64,000 bases of DNA, taken from Sclerodactyla briareus. Its lineage: Eukaryota > Echinodermata > Holothuroidea > Dendrochirotida > Sclerodactylidae. The translations under genes and the position numbers were made by a program. The notes beneath the pieces were generated by a model. It saw only the letters and a list, made by a program, of their open reading frames with translations, made no database searches and was not told where the DNA came from. This document shows, in pieces, positions 1 through 11,028 of this stretch. Each line of letters starts with the position of its first letter. Positions within the stretch are counted from its first letter, which is position 1. The stretch lies in assembly GCA_026419785.1 (NCBI GenBank), contig JAODTK010003221.1:372001-436000 (forward strand), read 5' to 3'.

Positions 1-194
1 CGCGTGCATGGAAACGCAGGCTTAACAAGCTTCTGGCTATTGCAGAAGTGCCAGTGGCAGTACCAATCGCCCTTCTCTCTTGCCAGTCAAGTGCAATTTC
101 TTGCAGTATTGGCTATCCATTGTTTACTTGGTATTTATCTTTTCTGAGTATCTTCATCCCTCGAATTGAGCTTTTTCAACAGTAGTTAGTGGTG

Positions 195-410
195 GATGTC
201 AGCCGGTGTTGGTTTGGGGGATAAGGACTTGTCAGCCATGTTGTGTGGGGACTAGGGATATAAACCTCTTGTGCTGGTGGAAACAGATGTTAGCCTTATT
301 GTTGTGGGATGGGCCTGTGTCAGCCTGTATGATGCGCGAATTAGGGATGTCATTGCCAGCCCGTGTTGTCTGTGGAATAGCAGTGATATTAGCCTGTGCT
401 GTTATACTCA
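195..410 (+). repeat. Diverged short tandem repeat, about 45 bp unit
   Basis: Imperfect units share the pattern GATGTCAGCC(G/T)GT followed by a GGGG-rich part and a TAGGGAT-like part, recurring about every 45 bases. Copies are strongly diverged. The short hydrophobic reading frames that cross it are by-products. Confidence 0.45.
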
Positions 411-1784
411 TGGCTTTCTCTCAGCCGACTTTTACAGTATCTTCGCTCTGAATTTTTCATCTTGCCTTACTGTATTCTCCTCTCACTATTCATGGCCAAA
501 TCTTCGTATCTGCAAGTAATAAGGTTACCTGCTCCCCCTGGCAAATGTTGCCTAGGGTATGCTACAATGTACTCATCCATGGAATACTATGAAGGAATGA
601 ATATTTCGCATTGGCAAGTTTCTGCCTCTGATCTCGAGGAGGGTACATGTGATTTCATGACACTTGGTTAGGAAGATAACACATCGTTCACACACAACAA
701 TGCGTATGTGACCTTCAATTTGAGACACCATTATTTTTGTTTTTTTTCTACTGCTGGCCTCCTTATGCGGGGAAGAAAATGCCCAACCCTCGCTCGTAGC
801 GGAGTGGCGGAGCATTCGAAAGACCCACCCATTCATTCAGCTCAAGCATTTTTACCATGGTTTAATGGAATGGACTATTTCATGGTTGACATGTTGGACA
901 ATTCGGATCATGCTCGGAAGCAGAGAATTAAGGGAATCCATATTCAGAAAAAAAAGCGTCCGCCATCTGGGGAAGAGACCCACCCTCTCACTTTTGTTGG
1001 CTACGGGCCTGACCCTAGCCCCATCCTCTATCTAAGTACACCAAACCTGCTAGTTATGTTAACGTACATGCTCACCATGGTACATTCTTTAGTGTGCAAG
1101 TTCGTTGATCTGTGTGAGAAAAATTAAGACTCTCCGTTGTCAACTGGTTATGTCTTTCTCTCACTGTCTGCTGCCTATTTTATCAAAGTACTGCACTTTT
1201 TGTTTGTTTCCTGCACCCAGCGGTGATGCCTCAATTCCCTGATGGAGAGCTTTAATCGTCCATTCCGAGTTGGGCAGGAAGTTCCGTGGTTCTGAGAACT
1301 CTAATCTTGTTAATGGCTCTCTTTCCTTGCTCTGTTGAGACCGTGACGATTAGTTAATATTTGTTTCACCCCTTTTGTTCATGGTCGTCGCAATGGCTGC
1401 ATGTGCGGTATATAAGTGGTAAAAAAACCATTGGGTGATTATTACAAAAAACAACAACGAGAAAGCGGGTTTCCGCTTATTGTGGCTCAAACCAGTTCCT
1501 CTTATGATTACAGTTCCTTAATAGCACAAACATGCACATGCTGCACATTCAAGGCTGGATCAGAGTGGTTACCAATATTGACATGAGGAAATTTTTCACT
1601 GAGGGGACAAAGTTTTCTATGTAAGATCATAATTAAACAGATTGAAAAACAACTTCTATCTACTCAATCCCTGCTGCAAAGGCTTACCCAATGCCTGCCT
1701 TCTCACTCAAAGTACACAAATCCACAGCCTTTCTGACTTTGAAGAGACGTTCCATCTCAGGTCTTAAACCGTACATGGTCATGC

Positions 1785-2285
1785 AACGAGATCATCTTTA
1801 AACTGATACAGATGAAAAGAGGACATGTCGAAAACCCCACAACCAAATCTGGCGATTCTGATATGTTTCCTCGTTGAGTTATTTGTTTTACTAATTGATG
1901 ACATCACCAAGTACAATACAAAAGCCGCCTATTGACTTCACACTACATCTGCTATTTTTGCACTTTAGAGCAGACAAATATTAGTTTATTATTCATGAAT
2001 GAAATTAACAAAATTATTCTTTCATATCTTGTGAACAAATTTGTAAGTTTTCAATCAGATCCCCCATTGTTAGTTTTTTTGTCACTAGGTTGGTAGACAT
2101 CAGTTTTTGATTGACTTTGTATTACACAGGGTCCGCAGTTACTCTCATGACGCCACGGGGCACATTGCGCTATAGTAGAATTGGCTCTTTTCATCACACT
2201 CCATTGGCCCAGGTTTGAGTTTCTTGAATATGCTAGATATAAGACACCAAAAAAGCAGAGTTAAGGGTTACATGGTCTTATTGTC
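1785..2285 (+). repeat. Interspersed repeat family R1, copy 1
   Basis: It matches 43365-43880 in the same orientation. Shared strings include AAACCCCACAACCAA, AATTTGTAAGTTTTCAATCA, TTGACTTTGTATTACACAGG and ATATGCTAGATA followed by AGACACCAAAAA. It is strongly diverged with indels. No coding sequence is seen. Confidence 0.8.
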
Positions 2286-3685
2286 CTTTAAGCTTGTGCA
2301 TGTTGCAATGTCACTCCCTACCCAGTGATACCCACTAGTTTGGTGTCTGCATGGGAATGCCAGACAGACACTGCCTTTCCTGTCTCACTGTGCTGGAATA
2401 CTTGATAATCGACTTCCCCCGTTTTGTTTCCTATCACTCCTAGAAGTAGAAAGCATAGATCCAGATAATTTAGCCGATTTTGAATTTAGGAGACAAAAAC
2501 CCAAGGCAGTCCATGTGGTGTATTGAAGGCGACTGCCTAAGCCTCAAATGAACAGAAATGTCCTCTAATATTGCTTCAAATCACTAAGCTGCTCATAATT
2601 TTCCTCTGGAGACCCCCATCCTCCCATCCCCTGGTAGGCCCAGGTGCAGTATGGCACCCACTTTAACGGTTAAACCCAGTCACCGGGAACCGGATTCTTG
2701 GGAAGTCGGAACAATTTGTATGTACTCTCGTGACATAGACCATGCAGCAATGAATTGGTCGCCACAGAAAACGATTAGTGCTTAAAGCCCATAGTCACGT
2801 ATTCTGACTGGACCTTTAGTACTTTCTATTTATTTACCCTATGACAGCCACACCCACAATCCGACTTTCAGCTGATTTGAGTTTTTTACAATATGGCACA
2901 ATCAGTTGTTGGATTTTTTTTCCTGTGACATCAGTGGGGAACCGGCGGATTTTCCTATAATATACAGTCAATGTAAAACATGAACTTTTGGAAATTTTAT
3001 ACCAAACAACTCTAGACGGTAACTCCGAATAAGAACCTACGAAATTGGTCAAAAGATATTGGAGATCATCTCAAGGATTTCTGAGGGTAGGGAACCTTTT
3101 TTTTTTTTCATGTTATCATGGCGCCAAATACATTTACTGTGTAGGGTCTACGTGCAGCCTTTCACATGTGCTAGTTTCAAGCAAATATGTTAACATGGCC
3201 ATGGCCTTATTAATAATAATTTTATGGCAATACCCTGGAACAGTGGTCAGCTGCAGGTGCTCTTCCAAGGAGACCTCGGCGTTCCAGCCAGCAGCTGTCT
3301 ATGCCCGAGCTGCAGTTATTAGTTTATAAAGCCATTACGGTACCTCACAAATTAATGGCACGATAACTAGAGCACTAATTACTGTGGTCCATAATGTCCA
3401 CTGAGCCCTGAAATTTTGGGGAATGGGAGGAAATGACAGAATCTTTTGAGTATGAGTGCCAGAGGATGAAAGAGGCAAGCAAGCTATATGAGTTTCAAGT
3501 TGGGGGGAGAATTTCTGGAGATGTTTTTGCCTCTAATTTAATATTCTGACTATGCATTGGTTGTGGGGGGAATAAAGAGCTGAAAAATGTCCATTGTGCC
3601 TCAATTAATGGATCATGTGGGACATATTAGGTGTTTCTTCTCGGAGCATGAGAGGGCAAGCAAGGCAAGTCCCAGGTTAAAAATG

Positions 3686-4565
3686 TTTTTTTTTTGTCTT
3701 GTCCTGAACCCTGTTCAGGAAGAGACCTCTCGTGATCCCTTTTGTTGTGTGTGTGTACCAGGCATGTTTATGTATCTATGATGTATGTGTGTATACATGT
3801 GTGTCCTGTTATCTTATAAGCAGGATTTCTTCTTTGTATCAGGTTTGGGTGAACACGATCTGATTCGCTACTGGGCAGAAAAGTCATATTCAGCCTATTT
3901 TAAATGTTATAAATTTACTGTTTAAGCTTGTTAAGCAAGATACTGAGGACTGCAGGTGCTTTGGTGATTTGGTTTGGCACATGAGTACAGGATATGAGGT
4001 AGATGAGTTGATTAGATTATCAGCATAAAATATGCTAATTGAACCATCTAAATTGCATAATTATTGCAAATCTCAAGTGTTAATTAGCTTTTTATGAACC
4101 TTGGTAATTATGGTCTAGTGGTCAGTGTCAAAACTTTTAAACAAAGATGGGGATCTAATTTGTATAATTCAGGCATAATCTTAAAGTTGGTTTGATTTCT
4201 ATGAAACATGGTTCGGTAATGGTTTACCTCCAGTTCGAAACTTTTTGACATGGATTCAGAGTCCCCCTCCCCTGGAGGTCATTCGATGTGTCTAATTTGC
4301 TAATTTATGCATGATTTTTAAATGTTGCCCAGCTTTTCATGAAACTTTTGTATGGTTTACCTTTGGTCCCCACATTTTTTAATAGATGTGAGGTCACTGG
4401 AGTCATGCAGTGTGTCTGATTTTCATTCCAACTTCGAATTTTGTTCAACTTTCATGAAACTTGATGGTATGGTCGGCCCTTTCATCCCCAAAATTGTCTC
4501 ATAGAATTCCACATGAGTCACTGGGGGTATTCATGTGTATAATTTGCTGGATCTATTTCAGATAT
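3686..4565 (+). repeat. Interspersed repeat family R2, copy 1, with internal about 125-bp repeats
   Basis: It starts with a T run followed by a short hairpin-like pair (CCTGAACCCTGTTCAGG). It shares with 10105-10800 the strings GAACACGATCTGATT, TGCTAATT and GGTCACTGG. From about 4100 a unit recurs: a TTTGCATAATT-like start, a TTTCATGAAACTTG core, and a GGTCACTGG-like end. It probably represents a MITE-like element with internal tandem units. Confidence 0.7.
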
Positions 4566-5256
4566 CACCTCACCCCACATTGAATTTCTAACAAGATGCT
4601 CACTATTGTAAATGAAACATCTGGCAAAATGAGAAGGCGTGGGGTGGGCCCTCCTGGACTTTTTGTGTTATGCCCAGATATTCAATAGTCCGGAGTGGGG
4701 TGCCATTGTACAATATGGCGGTAAGTTCTTCATACTTTCATATTCATAGTATTCATAGTTTTGTTGAATTCGTTGGATTTTCATGACACGATTAGGTGAG
4801 GTCCACTATTTGTCCTGAGATATGTAAATTAGAAAATGGTACTGTAAGTCAACTGTTGTCTAATTTGCATAGTTGAGGCAATTTGGGTGTCACATTTCCA
4901 TGAGGGGGCCCCCCCCCCCCCCACCTTTTTTAACTGAATCCTGCCCTGAATTTGTGCCTTAGCCTACTGTTGTCAAGTGTGTGTGTATATTGTTACATAA
5001 GCTTGTGTTTGGGTTCACATCCTCTTCCAACAAACAAAATGCAGTGCCTGGGGCGGGTTTCAGAAAAAAAATATGGTAACACATTTTCATTTGAGTACAA
5101 CTCGTTACCCAGAGCTGTGAAGTTTCTTCAGGATACCAGCCTGAGAACGCCTGCGGTTTTTTGACTTCTATGAGAGATGAAATACAGAGCCTGTTTTTAA
5201 ACATGGAAGCACCACCTCTTGCTTCCTGACATGGCCGTGTGCATCATTGTCCACAG

Positions 5257-5484
5257 GATGTGAGGAACCCCGAGAAGCGCCGTTCCGCCTCGGCCACCAG
5301 TGAAAGCTGAAGAATAACCCACCAAGCTGGCCGGGGGAGCAGGGTAAGGCCGTACGTTATCCCGAGGAACAAACAGGAGCCGAGATGAAGGAACTCATTC
5401 AAGCTGAATCAGTTCAACCTGAATGCCAGTGATATGATATCATTGAACAAGGTTCTTCTCTCCTACCAGACGTCAGTTGGATGG
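5257..5484 (+). CDS. GALNT1: GALNT1-like exon 2 (stem region), frame-broken
   Basis: The exon follows an acceptor ending TCCACAG at 5256 and begins DVRNPEKRRSASATSE. A frame change near 5303 leads to KLKNNPPSWPGEQGKAV and then EMKEL. One extra base at 5397 gives FKLNQFNLNASDMISLNK, and a noisy end reads as SLPDVRLDG before a donor at 5485. This order, GEQGKAV then EMKELFKLNQFN then SLPDVR, is the stem segment just before the catalytic domain in GALNT1 and related enzymes. The last codon splits as G|GT TGC and joins the start of exon 3 to give DGCKSKK. At least three indels break the frame. The preceding exon, which should hold the cytoplasmic tail and membrane anchor, was not found upstream. 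Confidence 0.85.
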
Positions 5485-5565
5485 GTGTTTGGACAGATCA
5501 GTGTGTGGGGAAGGAGGAAGAAGTGAAGGGGGTGGAGGGGGGTTAGGATACCTGCCTCACTGACT

Positions 5566-5651
5566 GGGGACCAGGCAGGGCTGTTAGTGACCCTGGAGGA
5601 AACCGAACAGGCTGAGATGGAAGTCTCTACCTGATGTCGGGCTGAGAGGTA
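5566..5651 (+). pseudogene. Diverged partial copy of GALNT exon 2 (copy B)
   Basis: This stretch repeats the exon 2 layout: a VTLEETEQAEME segment matches the stem motif before EMKEL, then a deletion removes the FKLNQF block, and the text resumes as SLPDVGLRG just before GTATG. It lies about 100 bases downstream of exon 2 in the same orientation. It carries substitutions as well as indels relative to exon 2. It could be a decayed tandem exon copy or a misassembled read fragment. Confidence 0.6.
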
Positions 5652-5724
5652 TGTTTTAAAGTTTGGTGGGTGGGTGGGTGAAGGACAGACCCCCTTCTGG
5701 TGGAGGGAACCCCCTCCCCCAACT

Positions 5725-5876
5725 CGGCTGGGGGATCTGTCCCGATCCTGTATTCGTCACGAAAACATAGACTGGTGATGAAACAGCCCTTCAAGCTGAA
5801 TCAGTTTACCCTGATGACCAGCGATAAAATATCATTAAATAAAACAGATCTCTACCCGATGGCAGATTGTTGGGGA
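5725..5876 (+). pseudogene. Diverged copy of GALNT exon 2 (copy C)
   Basis: One open frame reads MKQPFKLNQFTLMTSDKISL, clearly homologous to the exon 2 segment FKLNQFNLNASDMISL. Allowing a small insertion after SLN, the end reads RSLPDGRLLG. Differences from exon 2 include substitutions (for example NLNASDM changed to TLMTSDK), not only indels, so this is more than a re-read of the same molecule. No clear acceptor is visible directly before the homology. It could be a mutually exclusive exon that has decayed, or a haplotype fragment joined in tandem. Confidence 0.6.
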
Positions 5877-5904
5877 GGGGTTTTGTTGTGGGGTAGGGGG
5901 TGAG

Positions 5905-5990
5905 GAAACCCCTCCCCAAATAGGAGCTGAGATGAACGCTCCTTAATGTATTGCTAGTGTGATGATATCATTACACAGGTTCTAAGATAG
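5905..5990 (+). pseudogene. Fragmentary copy of GALNT exon 2 (copy D)
   Basis: The string GGAGCTGAGATGAA matches the exon 2 segment encoding AEMK. After a short deletion, ATGATATCATT followed by ACAGGTTCT matches the exon 2 segment encoding MISLN. It is strongly degraded and has no usable frame. It completes a series of four exon-2-like segments between 5.26 and 6.0 kb, all on the + strand. Confidence 0.45.
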
Positions 5991-7418
5991 AGGATACTGG
6001 TTGAGGTAGGTTGAGTTAGTGTAGGACAAGGTCCAAATGGCCCCAATCAGACAGAAATAAATGATTCCCTGATTCTGTCCCAACAGCTTGTTGCATTGCT
6101 GCATTCTGTGATTACCTGGGACTTCCCCAAATGAAATTGTATGAATTAGTGATAGCACTTGTAGAGCAAAGCCTCATTTCGTAGAGGAAGCGAGCCATTG
6201 AGCTAAATAAAGAGTTGTGGAGAAACATAAATCAGAGCCTCTTGGACAGGACTAACCACACAAAGACACCCTGGATAACTAGACATGTGCAGCGGGTAAA
6301 TCGCCGACGTGTATATCCCGGCAGAAATGGCCTTTGTGGACTTCGTTTGAAGGAAAGCACATTAAAATTCATGTCAATTTGACCTCTGGTGACTTAGAAT
6401 GCCCTACCTGTTGTTCAAGGCCAACTGTAGTTCACATTCTCCAAGTTTCGTTCAAATCCGACAGAGTTAGAAAGATCTCGAATAAAACACAAATTTTTGC
6501 CCCACTCATCAAGTTTCATGTGAATCAGACACCTCTGTATATTTGCGAAGAACATCAACAAATTTGACCTCCGGTGACCTTGAAATCATTATCATGTTTT
6601 TCGGAACCAATTTTTGTTTCCATCCACCAAGTTCTTAAATCGGACCAACTCTGTTTTTTTTTTCGTTTAAAACCTGCAAAATAGAGGGCAACAGACATGG
6701 AGTGATGCCCACGTTTCGAACTCAATCCAGATTTTCCTAGACGGACATTCCGTTATACCATTTTCAGATCGATCGTATGAAGCGTTAAAGAGTTATTGCG
6801 CTAACGCCTGAAGTTTCGGGTGGCGACGGCGGCTACACCTCCGAAACCGTGATATCCCAGAACACTTAAAAGTGTTGTGAGGATATGATGAGTATTTCTT
6901 CATAAATCACAGGAAGAAAATCTATTCAATTTGTGGGCACAACATTTCTGGGTATCAGATATCTGCCAGGCTTCACCAGGAAGGACATCCTGAATGAAGT
7001 TGCTCAGGGTGGTAAACAGAAATGGGAAAGAGGCAAGGGGAAAGAAGAGAGTATGTGGGGGAATGACCAAAATAAGGACACTAAAATAAAGAAATGATGA
7101 AATGGCAGCCCATGCTGCTGGTAATGTTACTGCCCCCTTCCCCCCTCCCTCCATCACTGCACTGGTACTGGGCCAGCGAAAAAAAAATGTGAAAGAGTGG
7201 AAATCATCACTTCTAGAAATTGAGGGGGGAATTTTTTTGTCATCACAAGAACCCCCCCTCCCCCCCCCCCCCCCCCCCCACCTCCCCTGACTGATAGCCC
7301 CACAGTTATGCCACTGCTCCAAGGGTACGTATAATCCATTGAGATTGTACCAAGAGTCCAAGGACGAACAAGTATGTTATATTTGTACTGGTTTTATTCT
7401 CTCGAGGCATAAAGGTCA

Positions 7419-7740
7419 TGAGGTTTTCATTCACTTGATTATTCAGTGGGGGAAGAAATCTAGGATTTGATTTGATGTGTTATTTTCCCAATGGTTCCTA
7501 GATAAGTAAGAAGATCTCAAAATAACTCACCAACAAAATTTTCATTCACTTGGTTATTTAATGGGGAAGAAAATCTAGGGTTTGATCAATAATGACCCCA
7601 TGGACCTTAATAGGTAGGTGAGAATATTGCGCCAGAACTCATCAGAAAGGTTTTCATTCACTTGGTTATTCAATGGGGGGAAAAAAATCTATGGTTTGAC
7701 CGTTTGATTGTTAATTACCCCAGCCTTAGGTGATTAAGAA
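7419..7740 (+). repeat. Three-unit tandem repeat, about 115 bp
   Basis: Each unit begins TTTTCATTCACTTG(G/A)TTATT, then AATGGGG-AAG and AATCTAGG-TTTGAT, followed by a less conserved part ending before the next start. The starts are near 7425, 7541 and 7652. There is no coding signal. Confidence 0.75.
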
Positions 7741-7821
7741 GACAGCGATGCACACGGGCAATATACGTAGATGCCTCCACCTATAAGATGGCATTCTGTG
7801 CAAGGCTAGGTTTCTATCAAC

Positions 7822-8130
7822 CGAGTGGTTGGCACAGTTGGTAGGGCATTAGCCTTCCACCTGGTTAAACACGGTTCGAATCCCGGTCAGATCATACCAA
7901 AGACTTGGCGCTTAGCATAAAAGACTGGATCCCTGGGAAGAAAACTGCTGTTCAGGCAGCTCTGGCCCCATCCTCTGTCATTCACAGTAGGTGGGCTCAG
8001 ACGTCGGGATCATTAGCCCCACGCAGCTTGGCGTTGTTCATGGCGCATGCTCCTAACTAGCCTTATTTTACCTCGCTAGTCGCCATTATGCACCATAGAC
8101 TAATAGCAATCGATCATTATGTATACAGTC
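7822..8130 (+). mobile_element. tRNA-derived SINE
   Basis: Internal RNA polymerase III promoter boxes are visible: box A-like TGGCACAGTTGG at 7830-7841 and a perfect box B GGTTCGAATCC at 7873-7883, with tRNA-like spacing. The tail is not tRNA-like, and the head does not fold into a full cloverleaf with a CCA-ready acceptor stem, so it is a SINE and not a tRNA gene. It sits in intron 2 in the sense direction. Confidence 0.75.
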
Positions 8131-9600
8131 TATCGGTTTGAACACAATCCTTTCTAATCCACAATTGCACTCTTGTTCAAACTCAACCCCGAGCATTAAC
8201 AGCACAAACATCCCTAATTTATGCCATTAAATCGTAGCCCTTGGACATCTCCCTCGTCGCATCATCATTTGGGTACATCATCCTCTTATATGAACTAGAC
8301 TTGGGGCTTGTTTGTCAGGTCATTCTGCCAGTTTTCCTGTCTCGGTCATTCCTACGAACCGAGGCCAGAAATCAGACGGAAACAGTCCAAGCTGCTGGTG
8401 TTGCCAGAATTATATTTGAGAATTATGTACTGTGAAGTCTGCACTTATAACAAATGCTACACTTTTTCGGCATGAAGTACTTCAACAGTTAGATTGGTGG
8501 TACTATGCATGTTACATAGCGCCTGGCAAAGCGACGCGCCAAGCCAGCCACTGTTAGTGGTGCCTTTGGCAGTAGTTGCTCCCCATGGAGGATGTTGACC
8601 ACAGCCACAATGGTTAGAGGCCTCACAATGGGAGTATGATGAGTTTGCAATTATTGCCGAATTGACAGTCTTCATGTCCCCTTTTGGGTATATAACAGAA
8701 ACATAGGAATAGGGATTATATAGGATTTAATTTTTTTTACAAGGATACTCAATTGGGAGGGGATTTGCTAGGATGTATAAAAGCTAAAGTTTCATGCTGG
8801 GTAACGACAATATGAACAGAGGCCCCCATGAAATCTTTTGGTAAGGAAGATTCTTGAGCATATCCTGTTTCTCCTTGCCCAGGAAGTTTGTACAGAAGGG
8901 AAATAAGGTTCCACCTTTAATCACGACAGGCAGCATAGGAGCATACGCACAAATTGATGTTGTTGGGTAATGAGGTGTTTTCACCCGAGTACCCCAGCAT
9001 GCCAAAAATTTCCCCTTCTCCCCACCCTTTTTTCACACATGGGTCAGATCCAACACCTGTCAACCTGATCACTAACATTCAGATGTAGATATTCATCAAG
9101 TGTGATAGTTTTGCACTAAAATATACCAGTTCAGGCTACCTGAGCCAATTTTTCAAATTGTTATATCAGTTCGTTAATGAGTTTTGGCTAGTTAAAGGGA
9201 CAGTATCCCAAAACCAACGTTATGGACGGAAAACGTCATATTATGGCACCCCTTTTAGGATGAAGAGTTTCACGAATCTGTGCCTAGTAATTAATTATTC
9301 AGAATATTGGTCTTTACATCCAATTGGTGGGAAGTAACAACTGCTTCCCTAAGCCATATGCTAATTAGTGAAATATGTGAAATTCCGTCCATAATGCTAC
9401 CCCAATTTGTTAATCTCGTGGCATCTACAAGTTCAACTGAGAGATGAAACTCAGCATGGATCTTCTGAAGATTATCAGTGCCATGAAGGATAATGTGACA
9501 AAACACCCAATTCTTGTCCATATGTCAGGTGAGGTGCAACGAAAATGTGTTATGGACGGAATATGGATAACGGTATGGACGGAACAATGTTATGGATGCA

Positions 9601-10134
9601 ATCAGTGTATTTGGAGAGGAACAGTGTGGCATGTTTTGTCATTGAGGCTGTCCATTGAGGCTGTGAATGACTACCCACTGATATGAGGAATGAACACAAT
9701 CAGTGAAACAGAACAGAGCTATTCTTGTAGTAGGTCATTTGTTCCCATGGCAACCATCATTTTTTTTTTGTCTCGCCTGAATTCAGTGTATTTGGAGAGG
9801 AACAGTGTGGCATGTTCTGTCATTGACTATTTGAGGCTAAAAATGACTACCCACTGATATGAGGAATGAACACAATCAGTGAAACAGAACAGAGCTATTT
9901 CTTGTAGTAGGTCATTTGTTCCCATGGCAACCATCATTTTTTTTTTGTCTCGCCTGAATTCAGTGTATTTGGAGAGGAACAGTGTGGCATGTTTTGTCAT
10001 TGACTATTTTGAGGCTGTAAATGACTACCACTGATATGAGGAATGAACACAATCAGTGAAACAACAAACTTTTCTTGTAGTAGGTTATTTGTCCCCATCG
10101 CAACCATCATTTTTTTCGTCTCGCCTGAATGAAA
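9601..10134 (+). repeat. Three-unit tandem repeat, about 180 bp
   Basis: Units start at about 9602, 9783 and 9961 with TCAGTGTATTTGGAGAGG. They pass through CCACTGATATGAGGAATGAA and CATGGCAACCATCAT (changed in unit 3) and end in a T run and GTCTCGCCTGAATT. Each unit ends with the beginning of repeat family R2, and the third leads straight into a full R2 copy. The units are highly similar, so the array is younger than the surrounding repeats. Confidence 0.85.
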
Positions 10135-10800
10135 TTCAGGAAGAGACTTAGTGGTCACTTTAGTGTGTGTGTATGTCACACTTTCTCGTTAGTAGGATTT
10201 CTCTCAAACCGTGAGGCCGATCGAGACAAAATTTTGTGTGTAGCACCGGGGTTGGTTGTACACGATCTGATCAGATTTTGGGCAGCAAAATCATTACTTG
10301 AGGGGGTAATTAATTAGCTTATTTTATGTAATTTATTGTTTAAGCTCGCTAGCAAGATTATGCAAGAACTGCATGCGCTACAGTGATGTAGTTCGGCATG
10401 AGGACCTGGATGACAGGTAGAGGAACTGATCGAATTTTCAGCCTAAAATATGCTAATTAAGTGGTCTAATTTGCATAATTTGTGAAAATTTTTCAAGTTT
10501 GTCAGATTTCACGAAACTTGGTAGATGTGGTCTACCATGGTTCCCCAAGAAATTTAAAAGTGAAGTCTGGGGTCACTGGATGTCCCATTGATGGTTTTTG
10601 GCTAAAGCATATTTATGCGATTTTGAAAGTTGGATTTCAAAAAATTGGTAGGTGTGATCCACCTTTGATCCTGAACATTTTTAAGGTACAGCTAGGGTCA
10701 GCAGCGGTACATTGTATGTGCCTAATTTGCATAATATATTCCAATTTCAAACTTAGTAAGAATTGTGAAACTCATTAGGTATATGGTCCATTAACATTTT
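10105..10800 (+). repeat. Interspersed repeat family R2, copy 2 (nested in the transposon)
   Basis: It begins TTTTTTCGTCTCGCCTGAAT with an ATTCAGGAAGAGAC partner, continues with TACACGATCTGATCAG and TTTAAGCTCGCTAGCAAGAT, and ends with two AATTTGCATAATTT-type units. It matches copy 1 at 3.7-4.5 kb. It interrupts the reading frame that resumes at 10866. Confidence 0.7.
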
Positions 10801-10865
10801 CTGGATCTGATGTGTTTGATGTTCATGAATTTGATTGAATTCCATCATATAATAGCTTAGAATAA

Positions 10866-11028
10866 AGCCCTTTTTTCTGGCCATCAAAAGGAGACAAATG
10901 CTGGATCCCACTGGAGAACATCTTAGGGAAACTGGAGCAGCCAGTACTTCTCATCTCAAGCAGCAAAGTGGGTATCACAGCCAGGATGGTGAAATGGATT
11001 GGTGACAGGTTCTCACAGAGGAGATAAA
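10866..11028 (+). pseudogene. C-terminal remnant of a transposon-type protein
   Basis: An open frame from 10866 to the TAA at 11026-11028 reads SPFFWPSKGDKCWIPLENIL, then a hydrophobic stretch, ending in a basic RFSQRR. The FFWPS...DKCWIP...ILxK pattern resembles a tail domain I recall from many uncharacterised, often transposon-linked, proteins of sea urchins and cnidarians; this is memory, not a search. Upstream the frame is closed by a stop at 10863, and the rest of the protein is probably displaced by the R2 insertion. It lies between the subterminal repeat clusters, as a transposase end would. Function unproven. Confidence 0.45.

Larger units (their letters stand above)
1..5256. other. 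Upstream sequence or intron 1, no gene recognised
   Basis: This should hold intron 1 and possibly exon 1 of the GALNT-like gene, but no Met-initiated frame with a short basic tail followed by a single hydrophobic anchor was found. The open frames present are short and lack family signatures. The listed repeats are the only structure I can support. A poly-C run lies near 4910-4922. Confidence 0.6.

Noticed and set aside
708..1127. 139-codon open frame near the window start
   Set aside because: No recognisable domain, no membrane anchor of the GALNT type, and no splice context linking it to exon 2.
6900..7361. Open frames with long Gly or Pro runs on both strands
   Set aside because: They are produced by the C homopolymer at 7258-7280 and have no family signature or splice context.
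7822..7895. Possible tRNA gene
   Set aside because: Pol III boxes are good, but the acceptor and anticodon arms do not form a cloverleaf and a SINE-like tail follows.
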